64,000 bases of DNA from Nocardia jinanensis (GTDB lineage: Bacteria > Actinomycetota > Actinomycetes > Mycobacteriales > Mycobacteriaceae). A program made the position numbers and the translations under genes. The stretch is taken from assembly GCF_014645735.1 (NCBI RefSeq), contig NZ_BMMH01000002.1, forward strand, positions 558,001 through 622,000, written 5' to 3'. The first letter of the stretch is position 1. Every line of letters begins with the position of its first letter. Under the pieces are notes generated by a model. That model was given only the letters and a program-made list of their open reading frames with translations. It did not search any database and was not told the DNA's origin. Of this stretch, positions 44,422 to 52,493 are shown in pieces.

Positions 44422-44640
44422 ATGCACCAGACCCGACGCCGGGTGGCCATCACCCAGATCGACGAGATCCTCGACTATTTCGGCAAATGCGCGTCCTGCG
44501 GGTATCCGGCACGCGCCGAATCCACCCGCCGCGTCTTCGACAACGGCGAGATCGAAACCGCCGTCATCGCCAGCTGCGCACTGCCCTGCGGATGGTCCGA
44601 CCGGGTCCTGCCCACCAGGATGACCGGCCCGGCCGCCTGA
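44422..44640 (+). CDS. small conserved hypothetical with CxxC motif
   Basis: A 72-residue protein with CASCGYPARAES and a further CALPCGW, that is, four Cys as two CxxC/CxxxC pairs that could bind zinc. GGAGGACCCACG before the ATG is an excellent ribosome-binding site. I do not recognise the family; similar short Cys proteins occur in nocardiae. It lies 55 bp before the LLM oxidoreductase on the same strand, perhaps co-transcribed. Confidence 0.75.
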   Translation: MHQTRRRVAITQIDEILDYFGKCASCGYPARAESTRRVFDNGEIETAVIASCALPCGWSDRVLPTRMTGPAA

Positions 44641-44695
44641 ACTCCCGGCACTCCACCCGGAAGGCCCGCCGGGCCGGTGCGGCACGATGAGGCGT

Positions 44696-45616
44696 ATGGA
44701 ACTGCGAATCTTCACCGAACCACAGCAGGGCGCCGACTACCCGACGCTGCTGCAAGTGGCCCGCGCCGCCGAGGACCTCGGCTTCGGGGCATTCTTCCGT
44801 TCCGACCACTATCTGCACATGGGCTCGGTCGACGGCCTGCCCGGCCCCACCGATGCCTGGATCACTCTGGCCGGCCTGGCCCGGGAAACCAGCCGTATCC
44901 GCCTCGGCACGCTCGTCACGGCCGCCACCTTCCGCCTACCGGGACCACTCGCCATCCAGGTGGCCCAGGTCGACCAGATGTCGGGCGGCCGGGTGGAGCT
45001 CGGGCTGGGCACCGGCTGGTTCGCCGACGAGCACACCGCGTACGGGATACCGTTCCCCGACGACAAATTCGGCCGGTTCGAAGAGCAACTGGCCGTGATC
45101 ACCGGGCTCTGGGAAACCGGGCTCGACGAGACCTTCGACTTCACCGGAAAGTACTACGAGCTGGTGAAATCACCCGCCCTGCCGAAGCCGGTACAGCAGC
45201 CCGTGCCGGTGATCGTCGGCGGTCAGGGTCCGAAACGCACCCCGCGGATCGCCGCGCGCTACGCGACCGAGTTCAATATCCCGTTCCTCTCGGTGGACGA
45301 CAGCGCCGCCCAGTTCGACCGGGTACGTGCCGCGGTGGCCGCACAGGGACGGGCAGCCGACAGCATGGTGTACTCCAGCGCGCTGGTGGCCTGTGTGGGA
45401 TCGAACGAGGCCGAGATCGCGCGCCGCGCCGACGCGATCGGCCGCGAGGTGGACGAACTACGGGCCAACGGATTGGCCGGTTCGCCCGCGGAAGTCGTCG
45501 ACAAGATCGGGCGCTATCGCGAGATCGGTACCCAGCGGATCTACCTGCAGATCCTGGACCTGGCCGATCTGGACCATCTCGCCCTCATCGCCGATGAGGT
45601 CGCCGCACAGTTGTGA
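44696..45616 (+). CDS. LLM class F420-dependent oxidoreductase
   Basis: A 306-residue TIM-barrel enzyme of the luciferase-like family. The N-terminus MELRIFTEPQQGADYPTLL and FGAFFRSDHYLHMG, with GGRVELGLGTGWFADEH and IVGGQGPKRTPRIAARYA, are typical of the F420 subgroup common in mycobacteria and nocardiae. It uses reduced F420 as hydride donor for an unknown substrate. Start at 44696 by family; 44687 would add three residues. Confidence 0.92.
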   Translation: MELRIFTEPQQGADYPTLLQVARAAEDLGFGAFFRSDHYLHMGSVDGLPGPTDAWITLAGLARETSRIRLGTLVTAATFRLPGPLAIQVAQVDQMSGGRVELGLGTGWFADEHTAYGIPFPDDKFGRFEEQLAVITGLWETGLDETFDFTGKYYELVKSPALPKPVQQPVPVIVGGQGPKRTPRIAARYATEFNIPFLSVDDSAAQFDRVRAAVAAQGRAADSMVYSSALVACVGSNEAEIARRADAIGREVDELRANGLAGSPAEVVDKIGRYREIGTQRIYLQILDLADLDHLALIADEVAAQL

Positions 45617-45665
45617 GGTCCGCCGGCGGACGGCTGCCGCGGGCGCCGTCCGCCGCGATATCGCG

Positions 45666-47111
45666 TCACCGGTAGGCGGCGGCCACTCCGTCGATCAGGT
45701 GCTCGAGGGTTTCGTAGGCCGGAACATCGACGATATCGACCAGATCCGGGGAGACCGCCACCTCGTGTTCGCCGACCACCTCGTCGAAGCGGGCGACATC
45801 CCCGGTGCGGAAACCGTGCTCGGCGGCCAGCGACTGCAACTCGGCGTCGTTGTGCAGCAGCGCGCCGATCTCCTCACCCTCCGGGGTCAGCGGGACCACC
45901 GTATGCCGGGACAGCACCGTGGGTGACGGATACAGCAGGACCATATCGGGCCGCAACCGCTTCTCGACCGCCGCCGCCACGTACTGCGCCTCGTAGATCC
46001 AGGTCATCGGCGTCGGTCCCATACCCGCGGTGAGGTATTCCTCGAACGGGCCCGCACTGGATCCCTCGGTATAGCCCTGCGCGAGGAACAGCCGCTGCAG
46101 TGTGGGCATTACGTGCTGCTCGGCCGTCGCACCGCGCACCACCGCGTGATCGTTGACGACATAGCTGGCCACCGCCAGGTACATGGCCGCCGAATTCGAG
46201 GTCCGAGCATCGGTGGTGCTGACCAGGATGTTCTTCCCGACCCGGTAAGAGGAGTTGCCGGCCAGTTCGTCCCACTGCACACCGCGTTGCACCAGGTCGA
46301 TATAGGCGGAGAAATCGAGGGTGGGCGCGGGGCCGTCGAATTTCACGACTCCGGCCGCGTCCAGCAGTTGCACGATGGGGGCGAAGGTGGCGATCGCCAT
46401 CGGCGAATAGAACGGAATGAACTGGGTGCTCACCCCGACCTCGCGTTTCAGCCGCTCGGCCGCGGGCAGGCTGGACGGAAAAGCGAAGGCCCGGCCGTCC
46501 AGGTCGACCGAGGTGGAGATCTCCCGCGATCCGGCCGCCTCGACTCGCACCTCGTACCCGTGTGCGGCGAAGACATCGGCGACCCGCTCGTCGGCGAAGA
46601 ACGCCGACTTCTCCGACCCCACCACTCCGGTGACCTTCGTCAGCGGTGACCCGGCCACCGGGGCCGCCGGGGCGGGAGTCGAATCGGGGCGCGACACCGC
46701 CCAGGCCGTGGCGCCCACCGCCACCACACCCGCGGCGCCCGCCAGGGCGAACAGCCCGCGCCGGTCGGTGGTCAGACTGCGCGGGCGCTCCTCGCCGGGG
46801 AACTCGGCAGTGGCGGCGGACACCGTGGCCTTCCCCATCGACACCGGCGCGGTGACCTCGGGAGTTCCCGTTCCCTCGGGCGTTTCCAATTCACGGCGTA
46901 CGACCCGCTCCACGAGAATGGGAACGAAATCGCGCACCGTACTGGCGGCGAACCGATCGTGTGCCGATCGGATCGCGGTGTTCACCTCGTCCGGGGAACG
47001 ATTCTCGGAATAGGCTGCGGCCAGCCGACCGGCGAGTTCACGTATCGCCTTCTGCTCGCGAGCTGCTTTGTCCTCCGAGGCCCTGTGCTTCGGGACGGTA
47101 TCGAGTGCCAC
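45666..47111 (-). CDS. membrane-anchored substrate-binding protein with three-helix bundle domain
   Basis: A 481-residue protein. Residues ~17-76 form an actinobacterial three-helix bundle dimerisation domain (REQKAIRELAGRLAAAYSEN, FVPILVERVVRRELE). A basic segment and one transmembrane helix at 119-139 follow, then a long extracytoplasmic part resembling periplasmic binding proteins (KVTGVVGSEKSAFFADERVA). GAGGAGAAGAT precedes the GTG start at 47111. The N-terminal domain stays in the cytoplasm, so the protein may couple an external ligand to dimerisation inside. No transporter genes are adjacent. Confidence 0.85.
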   Translation of the reverse strand: MALDTVPKHRASEDKAAREQKAIRELAGRLAAAYSENRSPDEVNTAIRSAHDRFAASTVRDFVPILVERVVRRELETPEGTGTPEVTAPVSMGKATVSAATAEFPGEERPRSLTTDRRGLFALAGAAGVVAVGATAWAVSRPDSTPAPAAPVAGSPLTKVTGVVGSEKSAFFADERVADVFAAHGYEVRVEAAGSREISTSVDLDGRAFAFPSSLPAAERLKREVGVSTQFIPFYSPMAIATFAPIVQLLDAAGVVKFDGPAPTLDFSAYIDLVQRGVQWDELAGNSSYRVGKNILVSTTDARTSNSAAMYLAVASYVVNDHAVVRGATAEQHVMPTLQRLFLAQGYTEGSSAGPFEEYLTAGMGPTPMTWIYEAQYVAAAVEKRLRPDMVLLYPSPTVLSRHTVVPLTPEGEEIGALLHNDAELQSLAAEHGFRTGDVARFDEVVGEHEVAVSPDLVDIVDVPAYETLEHLIDGVAAAYR

Positions 47112-47240
47112 ATCTTCTCCTCGGCGCCGGCATGGAATCGAAACGACCCGCCGGGCCGATCCACAGCCGACAACGCTACCGCCACAAAGTATTCGGATAC
47201 TCCCAACGGTGAGCGGCACAGCCGAATCTCCGACCAGAAT

Positions 47241-48821
47241 TCACCCGGCATTTCCCGGACGCCGGTCTGCGGTTTCCTCGAGGACGGCCATGGCCGCATT
47301 GTGCCCGCCTATTCCGCTCACCCCGCCACCGCGCAGGGCGCCCGCGCCGCAGCGCAGAACATTGGCGTGGGCGGTATCCACTCCCCAGCGTTGCGCGGGT
47401 GTGTCCGCGGCCCCGGAGAGGTAGGGGAAGGACAGATCGCCGTGGAAGATATGCCCGCCGGGCAGCCGGAGCGAGTGTTGCAGATCCACCGGAGTGGCGG
47501 CATCCAAGCACGGGGCACCGTGCACGTCACGGGCCAGGCAATCGCGGATCGGTTCGGCCAGTACAGCATCGAGCGCGGTGAGGGTCGCGGTGATCGCAGC
47601 CTCCTTGGCGCCCTCCGGATTGTCCGCGAAAAGTCTTGCTGGAGTGTGTAATCCGAACAGGGTGAGGGTGTGCCGTGCCGAGCCGCCGACAGCAGCGGAT
47701 GCCGCGATACCGGGATCGGTCAATGTGTGGCAGTAGATCTCCGAGGGCGGGATCGTGGGCAAACGCCCCGCCGCCGCCTCCCGATAGGCGTGCTCGAGCT
47801 GGTCGTAGGATTCGGCGATATGGAAGGTACCGGCGAACGCGTCCCGGGCGGCCACGCCGGTATCCCGCAGCCGGGGCAACCGGTCCAGCACCATATTGAT
47901 CTTCAGCTGCGCACCTTCGGGTTTCCCGCCCGCTGGCTCGCCCAGGAGCCGGGCCGCCTCGACGGGTGAGGCGTTCACCAGCACATACCGCGCCGCCACC
48001 GTACCTGCCGCAGCACCGGCGAAGGCGACCTCCGCGGTGCGCCCGTCGGTCGACACCGCGGTTGCTTCGGTACCGGTCACCAGTTCCGCACCGGCCGCAC
48101 GAGCCGCCGCGGCCAACGCATCGGTCAGCGCGCCCATACCACCCACCGGTACATCCCAGTCGCCGGTGCCGCCGCCGATCACGTGATAGAGGAAACAGCG
48201 GTTCTGCAGCAGGGACGGATCGTGCGCGTGGGTGAAGGTGCCGATCAGCGCATCGGTGAACACCGCACCGCGGACCAGGTCGTCGGCGAAATACTGTTCG
48301 ATGGTCTCCCCGAGGGGCCGCGCGAACAGTTCCGCCCAGGCCCGCTCGCCGACCCGCTGCCGCAACTGCGCGGCGGTGGGCAGTGGTTCGGTGAACGTCG
48401 GGAAAACCGCCCGCGCCACCTCACCGGTCATCTCGTAGAAGCGCTGCCAGGCCTCGAATTCGCGATACGACCCGGTGACCCGCGCGAAACTCTCCCGGGT
48501 GGCGGCCGGTGACCGATTGTCGATCAGCAGCCCCGACGATCCAGCCGGCGTGTAGGAGGAGATCCGCCGCTTCCGCGTATCGAATCGCAGACCCAAATCG
48601 CGCAGGATCCGGTCCGGTAGCAGGCTGACCAGGTACGAATACCGGGACAGCCGGACATCGACGCCGTCGAATACCCGCGCCGAGACCGCCGCGCCCCCGA
48701 CCACCGCGGCCTGTTCCAGCACCAGCACCGACCGCCCGGCACGGGCCAGATACGCCGCCGCGACGAGGCCGTTGTGCCCACCGCCCACGATCACCACGTC
48801 GTACCGGGACCGCATCACCAT
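47241..48821 (-). CDS. NAD(P)/FAD-dependent oxidoreductase (PYROXD2/phytoene desaturase-like)
   Basis: A ~526-residue flavoprotein. YDVVIVGGGHNGLVAAAYLA is the N-terminal FAD motif, and RCGAGALRGGGVSGIGGHNA closes the C-terminal FAD-binding site. Proteins of this group are called phytoene dehydrogenase-like or PYROXD2-like, substrate unknown; carotenoid synthesis genes are absent here. The start could be 48821 or 48815 (ATG GTG ATG). It is followed upstream by the TerD-AIM24 gene at a 40-bp gap on the same strand, so both may be co-transcribed. Confidence 0.88.
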   Translation of the reverse strand: MVMRSRYDVVIVGGGHNGLVAAAYLARAGRSVLVLEQAAVVGGAAVSARVFDGVDVRLSRYSYLVSLLPDRILRDLGLRFDTRKRRISSYTPAGSSGLLIDNRSPAATRESFARVTGSYREFEAWQRFYEMTGEVARAVFPTFTEPLPTAAQLRQRVGERAWAELFARPLGETIEQYFADDLVRGAVFTDALIGTFTHAHDPSLLQNRCFLYHVIGGGTGDWDVPVGGMGALTDALAAAARAAGAELVTGTEATAVSTDGRTAEVAFAGAAAGTVAARYVLVNASPVEAARLLGEPAGGKPEGAQLKINMVLDRLPRLRDTGVAARDAFAGTFHIAESYDQLEHAYREAAAGRLPTIPPSEIYCHTLTDPGIAASAAVGGSARHTLTLFGLHTPARLFADNPEGAKEAAITATLTALDAVLAEPIRDCLARDVHGAPCLDAATPVDLQHSLRLPGGHIFHGDLSFPYLSGAADTPAQRWGVDTAHANVLRCGAGALRGGGVSGIGGHNAAMAVLEETADRRPGNAG

Positions 48822-48861
48822 ATGACGTCGATACCACACCGGCGCCGTGGCGGTGGTGAGG

Positions 48862-50391
48862 CTATCCGAGCAAACCGCCCAGCAGTCCGCCGCTCTGCCC
48901 GGCCTCCTGCCCACCGCCGGTTCCGCCGAGCATGCCGCCGGGTGGCAGTTCCGAAGGCTGCACGATGACGAAACCCCGGCCGGAGAACGACAGCGTCATT
49001 CCTTCGCCGGTGCTGCGGCCCATCAGCCGACCCAGCCCGAAGGAGTCGTTACGTTTCATCCCGGTCTGCAAGCTGGAGGACCAGGCGATGGCCGCCTGCG
49101 GATCGGCGTAGGTGGGCTGGTCGACATTGAGCACGACCGGGCTGCCGTGACTGGTGATGGCGATCCGGCCCCGGCCGCTGAACACGCAGTTGAACAGGCC
49201 GGCGTTACTGGCGTATCCGGCCGCGCCCTGCACCATCCGGATGTCATAGCCCAGTGTGGGGTCGAAGGCGAGCACATTGGACCCGTTGATGGTGAGTCCG
49301 TCTGTCCCGTCCAGATCGATGATGTGCACATCGGCCGCGCCGTTGGCGACGAACAGATCGCCGCGCCCGGACACCTTCATCAGGGGCACGCCCTCCCCCG
49401 TGAGCCGCTGCTGGATCGCGCGGCCGATCCCACCGGAACCGAGCGCCTGGAAATGTAGATCGCCCTGGTAGGCGACCATCGATCCGGACCGGACCAGCGT
49501 TTCGCCGTTCACGCCGACCTTGATCATCTTGCCGCCCTGCTTCTGAATGCCCATCCCGGACACTTCGGCATGACGCGGGTCGAACAGCTCGCTGTGCATC
49601 GGCTGAGCTCCTTGCTGAGAAGAATGAGCGGGGGTGGGTGGCGGAGGAGGAGCAACGGGTGGGTACGGCTGCTGCGGAGGCGGATAGCCGGGTCCCGGCG
49701 GCGGATACCCGGCGGCAGGCGCGGCGGGGTACCCCGGCGGTGGTCCGGATTGGGCCGGATACTGCGGTGCTCGATCGTGCGGCGCTTGATATTGGGGAGG
49801 CGAGTACTGCTGCCCTGCTACAGGATTCGCGATCACGGTGGGATCGGTACGCGACGAGTGCGGTACGGACGGCGCCGGCGCGGGTGGGACCGGCTCGTCG
49901 TCGATGTTCACACCGAAATCGGTGGCGACACCCGCCAGCCCGTTGTCGTAGCCCTGCCCGACGGCACGAACCTTCCACGCGCCGGCCCGCCGGTAGATCT
50001 CCACGCAGACCACGGCTGTCTCGGTACTCAATTTCGACAGCGGGAAGGTGAGTGTGTCCTGTTCGCCGGTAATCGTCGCGGTCAGCGATCCCACCGAGCC
50101 GAAGGTAGGCGGCCCGCTGCCGTCCAGGCTCGCGGTCACCACCACCTTGTCGATATCGGCGGGTAGCGCGGGAGGCCGTACATCGACCACATCCCCGCTA
50201 CCCTGCCCGTGCCGGTAGGTCACACCCGGTCCGACCGGCTGATTGAAGAAGACGAAATCACCGTCGGAACGGACTTTTCCGTCTGCGGCGAGCAGTAGCG
50301 CCGAAACATCCACCGGCGCCGAACAGGTCACCGTCACCATCAGCCTGTCGCCCGGCGCGGGCCGGTTCTCCCCCGGAGCGAGCGCGGTCAC
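48862..50391 (-). CDS. TerD domain fused to AIM24 domain
   Basis: A 509-residue protein. Residues 1-166 form a TerD domain: LAPGENRPAPGD, the calcium-binding type loop GDFVFFNQP (44-52) and VGVNIDDEP-like ending. A Pro/Tyr/Gln-rich linker (167-262) leads to an AIM24 domain (~265-495), a beta-rich domain with MKVSGRGDLFVANGAAD and FSGRGRIAI. The C-terminus is Gly-rich. TerD proteins act in tellurite and stress responses at the membrane; AIM24 homologues are of unknown role. GTG 50391 with GGGGGTGGG upstream was chosen; ATG 50475 is possible. No other ter genes are adjacent. Confidence 0.88.
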   Translation of the reverse strand: MTALAPGENRPAPGDRLMVTVTCSAPVDVSALLLAADGKVRSDGDFVFFNQPVGPGVTYRHGQGSGDVVDVRPPALPADIDKVVVTASLDGSGPPTFGSVGSLTATITGEQDTLTFPLSKLSTETAVVCVEIYRRAGAWKVRAVGQGYDNGLAGVATDFGVNIDDEPVPPAPAPSVPHSSRTDPTVIANPVAGQQYSPPQYQAPHDRAPQYPAQSGPPPGYPAAPAAGYPPPGPGYPPPQQPYPPVAPPPPPTPAHSSQQGAQPMHSELFDPRHAEVSGMGIQKQGGKMIKVGVNGETLVRSGSMVAYQGDLHFQALGSGGIGRAIQQRLTGEGVPLMKVSGRGDLFVANGAADVHIIDLDGTDGLTINGSNVLAFDPTLGYDIRMVQGAAGYASNAGLFNCVFSGRGRIAITSHGSPVVLNVDQPTYADPQAAIAWSSSLQTGMKRNDSFGLGRLMGRSTGEGMTLSFSGRGFVIVQPSELPPGGMLGGTGGGQEAGQSGGLLGGLLG

Positions 50392-50710
50392 CGCGGCCCA
50401 CCCCCATCCCGTACATACCGGGCCGGGTTGCCTCCGGCCCTCCGAGTGGCCCGGTTCCCGGCCTTCCACCCGCATGACTTCTGATCCACACCGACGAGTC
50501 TGACCGATAGCGCCCACACCGCGCCACCTCAGTATTCGCCGAACCTCCCACAGGGACACCACCTGCGACGAAACATCGAACCGGCCGAAACCGATCACTT
50601 CGGTGAGCCGTCGGAACCTGAGAATTTTCACAGCCGCAGCACAGGCAACGGCCAGGTCACGGCGGCATCCTGGAATAAGACGAGCGGAACTCGGCATCAG
50701 GGAGGAACCC
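50392..50710. other. intergenic region, 319 bp
   Basis: Divergent gap between the TerD-AIM24 and 116-residue protein genes. No convincing gene. The region must hold both promoters, but I cannot assign boxes. GGAGGAACCC at its end is the ribosome-binding site of the rightward gene. Confidence 0.4.
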
Positions 50711-51061
50711 ATGGTGGATTTCGAGATCACCGGCACCACCGTCACTGTTCACGTCCGCGGCGCACACCGTGTGCTGTCGCTATGTGACCACATCACCTTC
50801 GATCTGGCGAACATCGTAGCCGTCGAACCGGCCGAAATCGACCGCCGGCCCCCGTGGGTGCGCGCACCCGGCGCATTCTTCCCGGGCGCCATCGCGGCGG
50901 GAACGTTCCGCGGCAAGGGGCGGAAAGAATTCTGGGACACTCTCTTCGGTGGTAACGCCGTACGTATCGACCTGCGCGGAAGCGATTACACCCGCCTGGT
51001 CGTCGATGTCGACGATGTCGACATGGCGATCGGTTCGCTCCGCCACGCCGCCGCGGCCTGA
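50711..51061 (+). CDS. conserved hypothetical, PH-like fold suspected
   Basis: A 116-residue protein made of short beta strands (VDFEITGTTVTVHVRGAHRV, VRIDLRGSDYTRLVVDVDDV) ending in an alpha helix (MAIGSLRHAAA), the pattern of bacterial PH-like domains. WVRAPGAFFPGAIAAGTFRG is a conserved-looking Gly-rich loop. GGAGGAACCC gives a strong ribosome-binding site. Function unknown. It is followed by an intrinsic terminator and repeats. Confidence 0.75.
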   Translation: MVDFEITGTTVTVHVRGAHRVLSLCDHITFDLANIVAVEPAEIDRRPPWVRAPGAFFPGAIAAGTFRGKGRKEFWDTLFGGNAVRIDLRGSDYTRLVVDVDDVDMAIGSLRHAAAA

Positions 51062-51078
51062 GCGGCGGCACCCCCGAT

Positions 51079-51125
51079 CCGCCGATCGACCTCCTCGCCG
51101 CGGGGCCGATCGGCGGGTTGGTTTT
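51079..51125 (+). terminator. intrinsic terminator after the 116-residue protein gene
   Basis: CCGCCGATCG (51079-51088) pairs perfectly with CGATCGGCGG (51107-51116) across an 18-base loop and is followed by GTTGGTTTT. It lies 17 bp after the stop codon. Confidence 0.7.
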
Positions 51126-51138
51126 GCTGTGTTTATTT

Positions 51139-51157
51139 GCGGCGCCTTCGGCGCCGC
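51139..51157. repeat. GCGGCGCC-TTC-GGCGCCGC hairpin
   Basis: A perfect 8-bp inverted repeat with a C(UUCG)G tetraloop in RNA form, an extra-stable hairpin. It follows the terminator and a T-rich stretch. Confidence 0.7.
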
Positions 51158-51158
51158 T

Positions 51159-51249
51159 GGCGGGGCCCTATTAACCCCGGTTCTTCACTCCTTCGCTCAG
51201 TCGCTGCGCTCCTTCGCTACGTCGCTCCAGAACCGGGGCGGGCCCCGCC
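51159..51249. repeat. long imperfect inverted repeat
   Basis: GGCGGGGCC (51159-51167) and CCCCGGTTCT (51175-51184) pair with GGCCCCGCC (51241-51249) and AGAACCGGGG (51229-51238), giving 9 + 10 bp of stem with an internal loop and a 44-base loop. The right arm recurs at 51411-51431. Confidence 0.7.
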
Positions 51250-51303
51250 TACGGAGGTGGACCATCCGGAGAAGACGGAAGGTGAGTGCAGAAATGAGCC
51301 TCG
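51201..51303. repeat. 103-bp direct repeat, copy 1
   Basis: Matches 51383-51485 at about 98 of 103 positions; differences cluster around CCTACGGAGG versus CCCACTGAGG. It contains the right arm of the long hairpin. The period is 182 bp. Confidence 0.8.
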
Positions 51304-51382
51304 AGCAGCCCGGTCGGGCACACGGCCCAGTAGATGCTGAAAAAGGGCGCCGATCTCTGAACAGCCCACTGCACGGGCTCGG

Positions 51383-51485
51383 TCGCTGCGCTCCTTCGCT
51401 ACGTCGCTCCAGAACCGGGGCGGGCCCCGCCCACTGAGGTGGACCATCCGGAGAAGACGGAAGGTGAGTGCAGAGGTGAGCCTCG
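51383..51485. repeat. 103-bp direct repeat, copy 2
   Basis: Second copy of the element at 51201-51303, at a 182-bp offset. Without a left hairpin arm of its own, its AGAACCGGGG arm could compete with copy 1 for pairing. Confidence 0.8.
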
Positions 51486-51726
51486 TGGATATGTCCATGT
51501 TCACCGCCGGGTCGAGTATTCGGCTCGCCGCGGCGCGGACCGACTCGCCCACTGACCACAGCGACTCGTCACGGCATCGATTTCGGCCGGTAGGGTACGG
51601 GCGGCATGGCCCAAGGATGCCGTGCGACGCGTACGACGAGACCGAACGCTCAGCAGTTCCGGCCCGGTTCTCCCCGGGGTCCGCGCATATGAAGTCCCCT
51701 GCTGTCACCGACATCTCGGAGGAGAT

Positions 51727-52482
51727 ATGGCGGAGTTCACCGGGAAAGTCGCGCTGGTCACCGGTGCCGGGTCCGGTATCGGGAAGGCGACCGCGCTACG
51801 ACTGGCGGGGGCGGGCGCGCGGGTCGTCCTCGGTGATGTGGATATCGCGGCGGTCGAGCGGGTCGCCCGGGAGATCGGTGAAGCCGGCGGTACGGCGGCC
51901 GCCCTCGTGCAGGACACCGCGAAGCTCGCCGACCACGAGGCCGCGGTGGAATTCGCGATCCAGACCTACGGGGCGCTGCATCTGGCCGTGAACAATGCCG
52001 GTATCGGCGTGAGCCCCGGGCCGATCGGGGAGTTGGACACCGAGAAGTGGCGGCTGCTCATGTCGATCAACTGCGACGGTGTGGTGTACGGGATGAAGTA
52101 CCAGATCCCGGCCATGCTGGCCGCCGGGCCGCACCGATGCGCGATCGTCAATATGTCCTCGGTACACGGCAGTGTCGCCACCGACGCACCCGGATCCGCT
52201 TACACCGCGTCCAAGCACGCGGTACTCGGTATGACCAAGGCCGCGGCGGTCGAATACGGCGCGACCGGCCTGCGGATCAACGCGGTACAGCCCGGTGTCA
52301 TCGCCACCCCGCTCACCGAAATGCCCGCCGACGCCAGGGAGTTCCTGGAGAACAAGCACCCGCTGAAACGATTCGGCCGGGCCGAAGAGGTCGCCGCGGT
52401 GGTCGCCTTCCTCCTCTCCGAGGACGCCTCGTTCGTCACCGGATCCGGCTATCTCGTCGACGGCGGCTACACCGCTCTCTGA
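51727..52482 (+). CDS. SDR family oxidoreductase (3-oxoacyl-ACP reductase/glucose dehydrogenase-like)
   Basis: A 251-residue classical SDR: TGAGSGIG at 12-19, NNAG, catalytic Ser in SSVHGS, YTASK, and the C-terminal SGYLVDGGYTA. It is a soluble NAD(P)-dependent oxidoreductase of a sugar, ketoacyl or alcohol substrate. GAGGAGAT is the ribosome-binding site. Convergent with the antiporter gene, 11 bp apart. No neighbour indicates the substrate. Confidence 0.93.
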   Translation: MAEFTGKVALVTGAGSGIGKATALRLAGAGARVVLGDVDIAAVERVAREIGEAGGTAAALVQDTAKLADHEAAVEFAIQTYGALHLAVNNAGIGVSPGPIGELDTEKWRLLMSINCDGVVYGMKYQIPAMLAAGPHRCAIVNMSSVHGSVATDAPGSAYTASKHAVLGMTKAAAVEYGATGLRINAVQPGVIATPLTEMPADAREFLENKHPLKRFGRAEEVAAVVAFLLSEDASFVTGSGYLVDGGYTAL

Positions 52483-52493
52483 ACCGGCGCCGC

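Larger units (their letters stand above)
51062..51726. other. intergenic region with hairpins and repeats, 665 bp
   Basis: No gene is convincing. The first 430 bases hold a terminator, a UUCG hairpin, a long imperfect hairpin and a 103-bp direct repeat (separate entries). The last 240 bases before the SDR gene look unremarkable; GAGGAGAT is its ribosome-binding site. Confidence 0.6.

Noticed and set aside
51201..51485. CRISPR array
   Set aside because: Only two copies of a 103-bp element with an 80-bp gap; no short regular repeats and no cas genes.
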